Part shown: one piece after another, positions 33,786 through 43,316 of the stretch
Layout: each line of letters begins with the position of its first letter
Numbering within the stretch: position 1 is the stretch's first letter
NCBI GenBank assembly: GCA_045604965.1
Contig: JAZUPB010000041.1
Coordinates: 62,001-126,000 of the forward strand
From: JAISGQ01 sp045604965
GTDB lineage: Bacteria; Bacillota; Clostridia; Oscillospirales; Acutalibacteraceae
Length of the DNA stretch: 64,000 nucleotides
Direction of reading: 5' to 3'
The notes under the pieces: generated by a model
Databases searched by the model: none
Told to the model about the DNA's origin: nothing
Seen by the model: only the letters and a program-made list of their open reading frames with translations
Program-made: the position numbers and the translations under genes

Positions 33786-33828
33786 CAAAAATCAAGACCG
33801 CCAGTTTAATCGGCGGTCTTGATTTTTG
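33786..33828 (-). terminator. Intrinsic terminator at the end of the polysaccharide cluster
   Basis: A 17-bp perfect stem (33786-33802 with 33812-33828) with a 9-base loop, 69 bp past the flippase stop; the T run on the minus strand is in the stem end. It should end the transcript of the cluster 53043-33897. Confidence 0.8.
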
Positions 33829-33896
33829 ATCTGTCATAATTTGCATCACAATTCGTACAAACTGCATTAATCTAATTTCCTATGAACAGTCTTGTT

Positions 33897-35342
33897 TTAT
33901 CTTTTCTTAATTTTCCTAAGAAAACTTTGCATCAGTTGTATAAAGAACTTTTCCTTCATAATATACAATGCTGCAACATATACCAAACCTCCGGCTGCCA
34001 CCTGCGCTATTGTAATCCATACACTGCCGTCAGCTCCAATTCCGATTAATGCAGCAACTGCTGCCATTAGCGCAGATGCAATAAGTTGTTTGGGTAGATA
34101 TTTCCATACGAGTTTTACCTGTATATATTCCTTACTCATAAAGAAATATACAATTAAAATCGACATCTCGGCAATAATTGTTGCGATAACAGCACCAATA
34201 GACTGAAGCAGCGGTATCAGTATCAGGTTAAGGCAAAAGTTCACTCCCGCACCAACTAACACGCCTTTTGTGCTTCTGGTACGCTGTCCTGACGGAACAA
34301 GATATTGCGCAGAAAGGAAATTGTGAAGACTTAAAATAACAATAAGCGGACTGGCAAAAACCATTAGAATTGTTACCTTATCAAATCCATCTCCAAAGAA
34401 CCACGGAACAAAATTTGATGATATAGCAATTATTCCGAATACCATCGGAGTTCCTAATGTTAATATAAACGCAAGGGCTTTTTCAAGTTTTTCTTTTATC
34501 TCATCTGTCCTGTTTTCCGCAAAGAGATATGACATTCTAGCTGACATTACCGTGTTTAATGACACAATAACGGTATGCGATAGTCTAATTATTCGCATCG
34601 CTTCTTCGTAATAACCGTTTTCGGATGAGTCGGATGTAAAAATACCAATCATAACTTTATCTATATAAGAATATACCGACGCAGCTATAGTTGGAATAAA
34701 ATACGCTACAGTCTCCTTAAAATGCGGCCAGATTTTCAACTCAGAAAATTTGACCCGACTAATATATCTCGGCATAACAAACCACATAGAAATGTTGCCG
34801 ATAAATTTGCTTCCGGATAGTATTGCAATATACTTCCATAAATCCTGCTCGTTCTTGACTAAAATAAATAGAAGAAGTACACCGATCAACTTTACTACGG
34901 TATTTCTTATTACAATACTGGAGAACTGTTCTAATCCAGCAAAAAGCCAAGAAATGTCGAACGCACAGGAAATCAGTTCGATCGAAAGCAGAATATACAG
35001 AAATTTATATTCTGGAGACGAAAGGAAAATAAAAACAACCCACGCAGCAAAAGTCACCAAAGTGGATAGAATGCTTAGAATTTCAATTTCCCAGAAGGTA
35101 CGACTTAATTCATCTTTATTATCTCTCTTCTGAGCAACCGCTCTTTGCCCATAGACGGATGTTCCCAGAACTGCGAACAGACTAAAAACAGCAACAACCG
35201 AGACCGTAAAGCTATAATCACCGACTCCTTCGGAATGCAGCACTCGTGCAATATACGGTGCAGTGATCAGCGGAGTAAATAGCGTTAAAATCTGATAAAG
35301 TGTATTCAGTATATAATTTTTCTTTATGCTTTGCGTTTTCAA
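33897..35342 (-). CDS. wzx: Polysaccharide/oligosaccharide flippase (Wzx-like, MOP superfamily)
   Basis: 481-residue membrane protein with about 12-14 hydrophobic segments, starting with the KNYILNTLYQILTLFTPLITAPYIARVL block (in pieces) that marks Wzx/RfbX proteins. It should move lipid-linked repeat units across the membrane. The start is TTG at 35340-35342: the frame is closed by a stop just upstream and no ATG fits; the AGGATA is about 12 bases away, weak. Last gene of the polysaccharide cluster. Confidence 0.9.
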   Translation of the reverse strand: MKTQSIKKNYILNTLYQILTLFTPLITAPYIARVLHSEGVGDYSFTVSVVAVFSLFAVLGTSVYGQRAVAQKRDNKDELSRTFWEIEILSILSTLVTFAAWVVFIFLSSPEYKFLYILLSIELISCAFDISWLFAGLEQFSSIVIRNTVVKLIGVLLLFILVKNEQDLWKYIAILSGSKFIGNISMWFVMPRYISRVKFSELKIWPHFKETVAYFIPTIAASVYSYIDKVMIGIFTSDSSENGYYEEAMRIIRLSHTVIVSLNTVMSARMSYLFAENRTDEIKEKLEKALAFILTLGTPMVFGIIAISSNFVPWFFGDGFDKVTILMVFASPLIVILSLHNFLSAQYLVPSGQRTRSTKGVLVGAGVNFCLNLILIPLLQSIGAVIATIIAEMSILIVYFFMSKEYIQVKLVWKYLPKQLIASALMAAVAALIGIGADGSVWITIAQVAAGGLVYVAALYIMKEKFFIQLMQSFLRKIKKR

Positions 35343-35363
35343 TCTGCAGCTATATCCTTTCTG

Positions 35364-37685
35364 TCAAGCATTCTTCATTATTTTTTCAGCAACAGATTTC
35401 GGCAGAATTTTTCGAGCGAAATTCTTGATTCTGAATTTAATGAAGCGCTTCTTAAATATTTTTTCGATACAATTATCGTAACCATCGCTAAATACTTGTC
35501 TGACAAAGGTGTCTCTTACCTTGGGACGCTCCTGAGGCTCTCGCAGAGAGCGATTTCGCGCCGCTGCCTTATTTGCGTCAGCAGGATGCAGAACCATTGT
35601 CTTCTTCAGCTCCGGAATTAGATCTCTTGCCTTGTCCGTATTTGCCAGAATCAGAGATACTCCGAGCCAGAGCTGCTCCTGAGATACCAATTCGGAGTCA
35701 ATGCCCCAGAAATCGGCAATTGTAAAATCGGCAATGCGATTAGGGGAGCAGAATCTGCACACATAACAGGATTCTCGAAGAATAAAATTATTATTGAATC
35801 CGATAAAGAATGTGTCGTAAGGGCGTTCGGCTATATATTCTGTGCCGTCAGAAAATTGCAGTTTCATTCGTGTTCCGTTGCCTTTGCTCCAGCCTTCCTT
35901 GCCAGCCTTTACTCTGAAGCTGTAGTCAGTAATCTTTTTTCCGTGACGTTTCTCTTGGCTGGCGATATATTCATCCACAACCTTTTTGTTTGCCACGCCA
36001 TGACACAAAACATCAATCGTCAGTAATTTTTCCTTTTTGTCGTTCCCTAAAAACGCATATAATCCTGCTATCTGACAGGCCGTACCACTGAAAAGAACAT
36101 ATTCATCCTTTGATAGGCATTCCCGTACCTGCCGATACACATTCTGAACATCACTTTGAAAATATTTGCTTCCTCTGAGGTCTTTCATCCCCTCTTCGGT
36201 ATTCACAGCCTTATGAATCACCTTTTGATTTTCGGCACTTTTGACTGCACCGAAAACTGTGCCTCCACGACTCAGTATCTCGGATGCCAGTGCTGAGAAT
36301 GCTCCCCCGGACGAACTTGATTTAAGAATTTCTTTGTCTTTATGCCAACCCATCATATATGTTGAATTTTGTTCAATACAGGAAGATCCGTTATTCATAG
36401 GACATCTGCGCTTGCATAGACCGCATTCGATGCATTTATCAAAATCTACCTGCGGATAAGAAAAACCTTCTTCATTTTCAACCATACTGATTGCATTTAC
36501 AGGGCAAAGTTGTGCACACGCAGAACACCCGGTACACTTCAGCTCATCACATATTTCAAACGGCTTGTTGCCAAGCGCATTTTTAATGTAATTTATGGTT
36601 TTCTCTCTCTCCTCCGAAAGGCGTTCCCACGCATTGTGGAATGAACAACTAAAGTCGGAAATATCTTCCAGTTCTTTTTCGGATGAGAGAATGCGATCTT
36701 CAAGCCCCAATATATTCAGCAAAAGCTGTTTTCTTTTATCTGTACCAAATTGAACGGTATAGAACGGAGTCCCCATATTTACTGAAAATGCAGTACCGTG
36801 GAAAGAATCTGTTATAACCACAGATGCACTCTTAATATACGAAATAAAATCTATTGGTCCGCAATTCTGAAAAGAAGTAATGCCGGGAATAAAAACCGGA
36901 CTGAACGGAGAAACACATATTACCTCAAGTTTATGCTTATCTGCAAACATTTTTACCGACTTAAGCAATTTTTTTGCTGCATTATATTTTTTCAGAGTAT
37001 ATACAAAAACATATTTTCTTTTTACCTCATATGTTCCCTCTGCAGCCCATTCATTCTTGTCAAGCAATAATGTTGGATCCAATGAGTTGACAACATCTCG
37101 TTCAAGAGCTTCTGCCAACACATCTGCTCCGTTTTTTTCTCTAACAGATAAATGGTCAAATTTACTAAGATAATCAAGTTTTTCCTCAATCTCATATCGA
37201 GTCATCCCACCAAAACTCGAAGAAATCGAAATACGCTTTGCATCATCACGACCAAAGGCTAGATAATACCCTAGTATAGACTCCGGCGGCTCGGTTTTGA
37301 ACTCTGCTGTACAGTGCAGATTCCACACCTGGTCGCTTCCGGATATTAAAACAGGGTAATCCAGTCCTGCCGCTACCAGCTGATCATAAGTATTGTACTC
37401 CTTCTCTGTAAGAACAAAGCGCTCGCTTATGAATTTCTCAAACTTATCTGATCTGGCTTTTCGCTTTGAATGCTCTGTAATTCTCATCAGTCGTCGTAGA
37501 AAATCTTTGAATCCAAATCTTGTTGAGTACAGATCGTTGTAGAACGCCCGTTGATTTCTCAAGCGATAATTAATTATTTCATTAGGATACCCCAGATCAT
37601 TCAGCACTTTCTGTGTGGCATATGCCTGCAGCACGGACCCATAATTATGCGCTGCATGAAATGTCATTAATCCAATTCGTTTCAT
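35364..37685 (-). CDS. Fusion of polysaccharide pyruvyltransferase and F420-hydrogenase beta-subunit-like iron-sulfur protein
   Basis: 773 residues with two parts. Residues 1-370 are a CsaB-type polysaccharide pyruvyltransferase: a GLMTFHAAHNYGSVLQAYA start, SGSDQVWN (116-123) and TDSFHGTAFSVN (292-303), the usual catalytic region. Residues 380-430 hold two 4Fe-4S ferredoxin motifs (C384, C387, C390, C394 and C418, C421, C424, C428). Residues 445-750 are the FrhB/FdhB N- and C-terminal domains of F420 hydrogenase/dehydrogenase beta subunits, with conserved cysteines CHGVANK and CYVCRFC. It could transfer pyruvate to a sugar and link it to a redox step. The ATG at 37685 follows GAGGAG. Fusion is real in this frame; there is no internal stop or restart site. 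Confidence 0.85.
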   Translation of the reverse strand: MKRIGLMTFHAAHNYGSVLQAYATQKVLNDLGYPNEIINYRLRNQRAFYNDLYSTRFGFKDFLRRLMRITEHSKRKARSDKFEKFISERFVLTEKEYNTYDQLVAAGLDYPVLISGSDQVWNLHCTAEFKTEPPESILGYYLAFGRDDAKRISISSSFGGMTRYEIEEKLDYLSKFDHLSVREKNGADVLAEALERDVVNSLDPTLLLDKNEWAAEGTYEVKRKYVFVYTLKKYNAAKKLLKSVKMFADKHKLEVICVSPFSPVFIPGITSFQNCGPIDFISYIKSASVVITDSFHGTAFSVNMGTPFYTVQFGTDKRKQLLLNILGLEDRILSSEKELEDISDFSCSFHNAWERLSEEREKTINYIKNALGNKPFEICDELKCTGCSACAQLCPVNAISMVENEEGFSYPQVDFDKCIECGLCKRRCPMNNGSSCIEQNSTYMMGWHKDKEILKSSSSGGAFSALASEILSRGGTVFGAVKSAENQKVIHKAVNTEEGMKDLRGSKYFQSDVQNVYRQVRECLSKDEYVLFSGTACQIAGLYAFLGNDKKEKLLTIDVLCHGVANKKVVDEYIASQEKRHGKKITDYSFRVKAGKEGWSKGNGTRMKLQFSDGTEYIAERPYDTFFIGFNNNFILRESCYVCRFCSPNRIADFTIADFWGIDSELVSQEQLWLGVSLILANTDKARDLIPELKKTMVLHPADANKAAARNRSLREPQERPKVRDTFVRQVFSDGYDNCIEKIFKKRFIKFRIKNFARKILPKSVAEKIMKNA

Positions 37686-37712
37686 TTCTCGACTCCTCAT
37701 TATTCATAAGCT

Positions 37713-38966
37713 TCATTCTGTTGTAGTCTGAAAAGATTTCTTTTTGTTACAAATATAAGCATATATCATAACTAAAAAGAAAATCATTATAAATCTTGTG
37801 TTAAAAATGGTTGTAGTAATAAGAAACATTAGAGATATACACCAATGTTTCTTATTCGAATCATATCGTCCCAATAAAATTTTTATAATTGGCAAATAAA
37901 AAATTGTACTTAGAACTATACCGCCCTGACCAATTATTGCCATCAGGGAATTGCTGAAGCCTATATTAGTTGGATCTAATCCATGCGCAAGATACAAATC
38001 GTATTTATAAGCAGCCAAACGACTTATATTGCCATAACCAACACCGATAATAGGATTATCGATAAATGCTCTTATGCCTGCAACATAATCTATCATACGT
38101 TTTGAGTAGGATGATGTCACTGATTTTGCCTCAAAAATGGAATCAATAAATATATAAAGCAGAGGAATCAGAACAATCATAACTATAATATATAGCACCC
38201 GTACTGCCTTTTTTTGGGTCATTATCTTATTCCAAAACATTAAAGCAAAACATAGTAAGAGAAAAAGAATGCCAGTTGTAGCAACAGTTGTTAATATGCA
38301 CACAGAAAAAAGCATAATACGTTTTTTTGAGCGTTCTTTGCTTATGAAAACCTCATAGGCCAAAGCAAGTGACAAAACGAGCGAATGCATCGGTGCCTCA
38401 CAGAAAATGCCGGTATTACGGTATCCGCCAATGCCGAATGTATTGTCGATCTGAGATTCATAAAACAATCCAAAGTATCCTTTGAACTGACGAATACCTC
38501 CCCACGAAATCGTGACACTTGTATTAGTATTAAGTATATTCAGCACTTCTGCCATAAACCATATTAATGTAGAGGCAAGTGATATCACCAATACAACGTG
38601 AGAAAATTTTCTGTAAATCTCAAATAAATTATTGCTCTGCGACAGATAAAGGATTACACACGGAAAAAACAAGAAAAAATGCATCACAAGTTCATCTTTG
38701 TGATTGCTAGAAAAATTACAAATAAAAATAAGAACGCCAGCCGCAACAAGAAACAATATAATTTGACCCACAGATTTTTCGATACACAATCTTTTGCCAT
38801 ACCTGGCAATAAGCATAACCATTGATACGATAACTATAAATTCTTCAATATGTAGGTTTATATTTGTCATTCGCTGATACACCGAATTGCATTGCAGCAT
38901 CAGTAAAGCAGCAAAAACCCACTCAAGTATATCAAAGCCATTAATTGTTTTCAGACTTTTGTCCAT
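37713..38966 (-). CDS. wzy: O-antigen/polysaccharide polymerase (Wzy-like)
   Basis: 417-residue protein with 10-12 hydrophobic helices and a large loop near residues 275-340 containing IIGVGYGN, as in Wzy/O-antigen ligase-type proteins. It should join repeat units on the outer face of the membrane. Sequence identity in this family is low, so Wzy is assigned from topology and position between glycosyltransferases and flippase. Confidence 0.75.
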   Translation of the reverse strand: MDKSLKTINGFDILEWVFAALLMLQCNSVYQRMTNINLHIEEFIVIVSMVMLIARYGKRLCIEKSVGQIILFLVAAGVLIFICNFSSNHKDELVMHFFLFFPCVILYLSQSNNLFEIYRKFSHVVLVISLASTLIWFMAEVLNILNTNTSVTISWGGIRQFKGYFGLFYESQIDNTFGIGGYRNTGIFCEAPMHSLVLSLALAYEVFISKERSKKRIMLFSVCILTTVATTGILFLLLCFALMFWNKIMTQKKAVRVLYIIVMIVLIPLLYIFIDSIFEAKSVTSSYSKRMIDYVAGIRAFIDNPIIGVGYGNISRLAAYKYDLYLAHGLDPTNIGFSNSLMAIIGQGGIVLSTIFYLPIIKILLGRYDSNKKHWCISLMFLITTTIFNTRFIMIFFLVMIYAYICNKKKSFQTTTE

Positions 38967-39045
38967 AATAATCTCACCAAACTACTTAACACACGTAGCA
39001 AATGAATCCTCGTATCTGACAATGTGTTGATAGAATCAAAATTAA

Positions 39046-40098
39046 TTATGCTTTTTTTATATTGTTTAACAAACAGAAAACTGTTCGTAAAACAAAAGCT
39101 GATTTTGTACGCATAAGCAAAGCAATCAACTTGTGGCCTTTGCGTAATTTTGACAGTTCTGCGCATTTTGCTGCAGTAAAATATGGCTCAGAACGGATAG
39201 TATCCCGCAATTCTTTCATAACTTCCTTATTTGACTTGGGATTTTTGCTGTTAAAGAAATATTTTAGCAAACTCTGTTCCATACGTCGTAAAACATTTGC
39301 ATAGTATGCTTTGTCATATTTCCCATTTTGACCGTACTTTGCAATAAATTCCTGCCATGATTCAAATATTGCACTATTTATTTCCGGCATATTTGCTTTA
39401 TAAGTCTGAGTGATGGAGTTTTCTAAAATCCGATAATTATACACAGGTGTATTAATATACACAATACGCTTTGCCACAGCAAGAATGTGTGCAGTGTAAA
39501 TGATGTCGTCAAATATGCCTTTAACTCTTAGATCAAACTTAATGTCATGCTCCTCAAGCATAGAACGGCGGACGATTTTATTCCACGGACCGCCATAACC
39601 AAATGCTGCGCCGCTCTCAGGAGGAAGAGGACAGTATGTATGATAAAAATCAGCTTGAATAAGCTTATCTATAAACTCACTATCTTCGGTGATAAACTCA
39701 TTTCTATAGAACTGAGCATATTCCTTTCTGTCATCATAAATACGATACACATCACCGATTGCAATATCCGCGTCACACTCTACAGCCTTATTGTACAGCT
39801 TTTCATAAGCATCCTCGGGGACATAGTCATCGGAATCTACAAAAATGACATATTCTCCTTTCGCTACTGCTAAGCCATCGTTTCGTGCAGCACCAACACC
39901 GCCGTTCTTTTTATGAATGACCGTGATTCTATCATCTTTTGCAGCATATTCGTCGCAAATATTACCACTGTTATCAGGACTTCCATCGTCCACCAAAATG
40001 ATCTCTATATTCTTTAATGTCTGGTTACATAGACTTTCTATACACTGCCCAATATACTTTTCAACATTATATACAGGAACTATTACACTAATATCCAC
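39046..40098 (-). CDS. Glycosyltransferase family 2
   Basis: A 350-residue GT-A enzyme. ISVIVPVYNVEKYIGQCI opens it, then VDDGSPDNS (the DDGS nucleotide site), ARNDGLAVAKGEYVIFVDSDD (DXD-type SDD near residue 90), and a VYNYRI-like region. It should add one sugar to the repeat unit. Two starts are possible: ATG at 40113, overlapping the stop of the preceding gene, or GTG at 40098 with GGAGG at 8 bases. The second has the better RBS and I use it. Confidence 0.85.
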   Translation of the reverse strand: MDISVIVPVYNVEKYIGQCIESLCNQTLKNIEIILVDDGSPDNSGNICDEYAAKDDRITVIHKKNGGVGAARNDGLAVAKGEYVIFVDSDDYVPEDAYEKLYNKAVECDADIAIGDVYRIYDDRKEYAQFYRNEFITEDSEFIDKLIQADFYHTYCPLPPESGAAFGYGGPWNKIVRRSMLEEHDIKFDLRVKGIFDDIIYTAHILAVAKRIVYINTPVYNYRILENSITQTYKANMPEINSAIFESWQEFIAKYGQNGKYDKAYYANVLRRMEQSLLKYFFNSKNPKSNKEVMKELRDTIRSEPYFTAAKCAELSKLRKGHKLIALLMRTKSAFVLRTVFCLLNNIKKA

Positions 40099-40112
40099 AA
40101 TTGTATCCTCCA

Positions 40113-41354
40113 TTACATTTCATCATTTTTCAGTCTAAATGCCACTATGCTGCGTAGACCGTTATTGCAGGTGGTGTCTATTGTAATTCGTCCATCAGAT
40201 GTGACACGTGGATGAAGATCACATCTTTTTTCGCCGTACCTGCGAGGATCAGAATAAATATTTAGAATATTCTTATAATTCTCTCCATTAAATCCTATTC
40301 TAAATACTTGTTGCATACACCTTTTGGATGGATAAGTGTCTGAAACAAAAGCCTCTTCAATCGGAGTCGGATGCCCATCTCTTACCAGATGTTCAGACTG
40401 AATAACAGTTTTTTCTCCCGTTTCCACATCGTAAATCACATATTTGCCATCTGCTGTAGTTGTAAGTATTTTTTTGTTATCTATCCAACTGTAATGAGAA
40501 ATTCGCCACTCGTTTTCCAGTCTGCGTAAATTTGTTCCATCCATATTTGCTACATAAAAACGCATCTTCAATGGAAATTCAGCGCTTTTTGTCCATATAT
40601 GAAAGAATGTGAATTTACTGCCATCAGGTGAGATGCATATATGATTAATATAATGAGATGCAGAATCGTCATACACATCCTGCGCAAGATTTTCAAGAGA
40701 GAAATATAAAGTTTTTCTTCCGGATGCGAGATCAATATGAAAAACGCCATCAGAGGCAGATGCCTTTTCATTTACACTGTCGTCAGTAATAGAGTTATAT
40801 CCATAACCGGGACGCAACCTTTGAAGACGAGCAAAATTCAAACTCAGTCCATTTTGTAATGTTTTATCGACATCATACAGTGCAGGCGATAAAATTTCGG
40901 TTTTTCCGTCAATCAAGTTTGTTGATTTCAACACAAACTCATTGCCTTCTTTATCATTATACAGCACAACGTTTTTTTCCTTGGGATGCCATCTGAGACG
41001 CGCTCCCTGCTGCCAGCACCATGCTTGAGTAGAAGCAAACTCATGCATGGACCCGTCTGCAGAATCAAACCATACTAATTTTGCTTTATCTTTTGAAGTA
41101 TCTGCACCCTTTTTTACAACGTGTGCCAGTAGTTTTTCTCCTTTTTCATCATACTGTTGAAGATCATAATACCCAAAGAAGACATTATGATCCGCCAAAT
41201 GATACTTCTGATATTCGCGATCATCACAAAAAACAATGCGCCCGGCGTTTCCATTAATACATGACAATATCCATGATGCACTCTTTTTTACCTTAATAAT
41301 TCCTTCAACGGCTTTTCTACCGATAATCTTTTCTAGTTTCTGTTTTGCACCCAT
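40113..41354 (-). CDS. Beta-propeller protein (TolB/WD40-like) of unknown role in polysaccharide synthesis
   Basis: 413 residues, no signal peptide. Repeated blades such as GKLVWFDSADGS, RLRWHPKEKNVVLYND, HICISPDGSKFTFFHIWTK and DGKYVIYDVETGEKT make a six- or seven-bladed propeller, likely binding sugars or proteins. The last blade ends RSIVAFRLKNDEM. Homologues occur in EPS gene clusters of gut Clostridia, but I know no activity for them; oligogalacturonate-lyase-type propellers have a similar fold, though I see no catalytic motif. AGGGGAA is the RBS. Confidence 0.7.
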   Translation of the reverse strand: MGAKQKLEKIIGRKAVEGIIKVKKSASWILSCINGNAGRIVFCDDREYQKYHLADHNVFFGYYDLQQYDEKGEKLLAHVVKKGADTSKDKAKLVWFDSADGSMHEFASTQAWCWQQGARLRWHPKEKNVVLYNDKEGNEFVLKSTNLIDGKTEILSPALYDVDKTLQNGLSLNFARLQRLRPGYGYNSITDDSVNEKASASDGVFHIDLASGRKTLYFSLENLAQDVYDDSASHYINHICISPDGSKFTFFHIWTKSAEFPLKMRFYVANMDGTNLRRLENEWRISHYSWIDNKKILTTTADGKYVIYDVETGEKTVIQSEHLVRDGHPTPIEEAFVSDTYPSKRCMQQVFRIGFNGENYKNILNIYSDPRRYGEKRCDLHPRVTSDGRITIDTTCNNGLRSIVAFRLKNDEM

Positions 41355-41403
41355 ATTTTCCCCTCATTTATTGTTTAATTGGATGTTTTTGAATCTCGTT
41401 GTA

Positions 41404-41967
41404 TTATTTTACGTTTTTATCTGAATAAATCAGTCTGGATGATCCTTTCTCTCCCACTTTTACCGCCGGAACGCCAGCTATTGTTATTCCTTTTTCTATA
41501 AATTCCTTGTTAACGACTGCATTTGCTCCTACTGCAATATCATCCGCTACTTTTGCTTCACCAAAAAACTTCGCCCCAGGGCCTATGTATACTCTATTTC
41601 CAATTCTAACAGTTTCTCCTATATTCACGCCAACATGTATTCTGCAATATTCTCCTATACGCGCATTTTTTGAAATAATAATATTCCCTCTATGAGATAA
41701 CTGGAGTCCTTTACCGCACGAATTAATTCCTATATCATAACCACATTTTATTGACATCCGTATATATTTAATCTTCCATACAATGCTCATTATTTTATGG
41801 TAAAACTTGCTTCTGTGAGATATCATATTTTGATGATACTCATAATTTCTGAGTGCAATCAAAAAGCGCCAAATATAATCCGTAGTTCTCGGCTTTTTTT
41901 TCTTTCTTCCATTTGCAACTTTATCTGCTAAAAGATACTCGTTTAGTTCTTTCTTATTGCTTATCAT
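41404..41967 (-). CDS. Serine acetyltransferase-like hexapeptide-repeat acetyltransferase
   Basis: 187-residue protein. After 75 residues of helical N-terminus comes a left-handed beta-helix (LQLSHRGNIIISKNARIGEYCRIHVGVNIGE and the KVADDIAVGANAVVNKEF coils). The histidine in IHVGVNIG is the conserved acetyl-CoA site. It could O-acetylate a sugar of the surface polymer, as many capsule clusters have, or make O-acetylserine. The location in the cluster favours sugar O-acetylation. Two adjacent ATGs; I use the second, which is six bases from AAGGAG. Confidence 0.8.
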   Translation of the reverse strand: MISNKKELNEYLLADKVANGRKKKKPRTTDYIWRFLIALRNYEYHQNMISHRSKFYHKIMSIVWKIKYIRMSIKCGYDIGINSCGKGLQLSHRGNIIISKNARIGEYCRIHVGVNIGETVRIGNRVYIGPGAKFFGEAKVADDIAVGANAVVNKEFIEKGITIAGVPAVKVGEKGSSRLIYSDKNVK

Positions 41968-42058
41968 CATATTCTCCTTCGTACTGTTTTCACAACAAAA
42001 TGTCTCGCTTTATAAACGTTATACCCAGAAACACGGTCATCTTTTTGATTTACTTGTT

Positions 42059-43216
42059 TCAATCATCAAAAGAAATTGATTTAATTAACGAAATGTGTCT
42101 GAGCGACTCCGAATTCTCAAAACGCACACTTTTTTCGTACATAAACGTTGCGTTTTCGCTTTCTTTCACAGCATTAATGTAACTCCTATAATATCCGCCA
42201 TTCTTCAGTTTGCTTCCCGAAGAAAAACCTGATGACTTTTCAGCTCGCTTAATGTACTCCTGTAAATCATTTCCCATAAATTTGTAATGCAAAATTCCAA
42301 ACACACAGTCGCTATTCGGGATCTCTCTGTAAGGGAACTGGAAATGCGCATTAGGAGTGATGGTTCCTCTTTTAAAATACACCAACGGATATTTCATAAG
42401 TGTTGGTGTAACCTTCATAACCCTCATTCGCGGGCCACCAACAATAGATGAGATTGTGATTTTCGCAACTTCACGAGGCATTTCTATATAGCTGTCGGAA
42501 TCCATCCAACAATATTTTTCCATAATGTCACATTGTGAATCATCAGAGAAAATTTTCGTATCGGCATACATATCCAACGTTAATGCACGAAACCTTTCAA
42601 TACTATTACACTCGGCATATTCAAGTACGTGTTCCAAATTATACTTTTCCATACCGATATATGTAATCAGCTCATCCGAATCAGTCAGAATATACCATCG
42701 ATCAAAACCGTAATAGCTGATAATGCGATTCAGCCATCCTTCTTTTGTAAAGCTGGTATATCTGTCTTCTGTCTTATAAACATCTATATCGTCCTGCTCC
42801 ATCATCCATTCGAATGTTCCATCGGTGGAGCCATTGTCGATAAATGCAAACTTTCTTACACCAAGTCTGCGATAATGTTCAACAAGCATTTGAAGTCGCT
42901 TCAAATCATTCTTAACACTTAGAATAACAATCGGAGTTTTTCCTGTTTCAATATTTGTCTGTCTCACAATATCGATATTAGCCTTCGCAAATGCCTCGTA
43001 AACAAATCTTGAGCTAAAGCCGTAATTAGCAAAGCAGTGCTCCCTCATCATAGTCAGCATACCTTTGCGCCATTCACGGTAATCTTCCTTGGACAGATGT
43101 TTTAAGTTACCGGAATGATATTCATAAGAATATCTGCATCGTAAAGTTATTGAGGCATACAAATAATATAATTTATAAAAGACTGATTTTGCGATATTGG
43201 ATATGATTTTCTTCAT
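42059..43216 (-). CDS. Glycosyltransferase (GT2/GT92-like, DUF-type) of the polysaccharide cluster
   Basis: 385-residue GT-A-like enzyme. KTPIVILSVKNDLKRLQML begins the core at residue 88, FIDNGSTDGTFEWMM (about 124-138) is the DNGSTD nucleotide region, and YILTDSDE (about 175-182, D-S-D) is the metal site. Its N-terminal 80 residues are positively charged and amphipathic, which may bind membrane. Donor sugar unknown. AAUUG-type RBS GGGAGATATA before ATG. The family is glycosyl transferase 2 (subfamily with an N-terminal extension). Confidence 0.8.
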   Translation of the reverse strand: MKKIISNIAKSVFYKLYYLYASITLRCRYSYEYHSGNLKHLSKEDYREWRKGMLTMMREHCFANYGFSSRFVYEAFAKANIDIVRQTNIETGKTPIVILSVKNDLKRLQMLVEHYRRLGVRKFAFIDNGSTDGTFEWMMEQDDIDVYKTEDRYTSFTKEGWLNRIISYYGFDRWYILTDSDELITYIGMEKYNLEHVLEYAECNSIERFRALTLDMYADTKIFSDDSQCDIMEKYCWMDSDSYIEMPREVAKITISSIVGGPRMRVMKVTPTLMKYPLVYFKRGTITPNAHFQFPYREIPNSDCVFGILHYKFMGNDLQEYIKRAEKSSGFSSGSKLKNGGYYRSYINAVKESENATFMYEKSVRFENSESLRHISLIKSISFDD

Positions 43217-43316
43217 ATTATATCTCCCATTTTATTGCAGCATAGTCAATTTAATACCATCCGAACGTCAAAAGCGTCCGTAACTACTGTTCGTAAAAGC
43301 TGTAATTGCACAGTTG

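Noticed and set aside
38951..39166. A 71-codon minus-strand frame between wzy and the GT2 gene
   Set aside because: It overlaps the C-terminus of the GT2 gene in another frame and has no RBS or homology I recognise.
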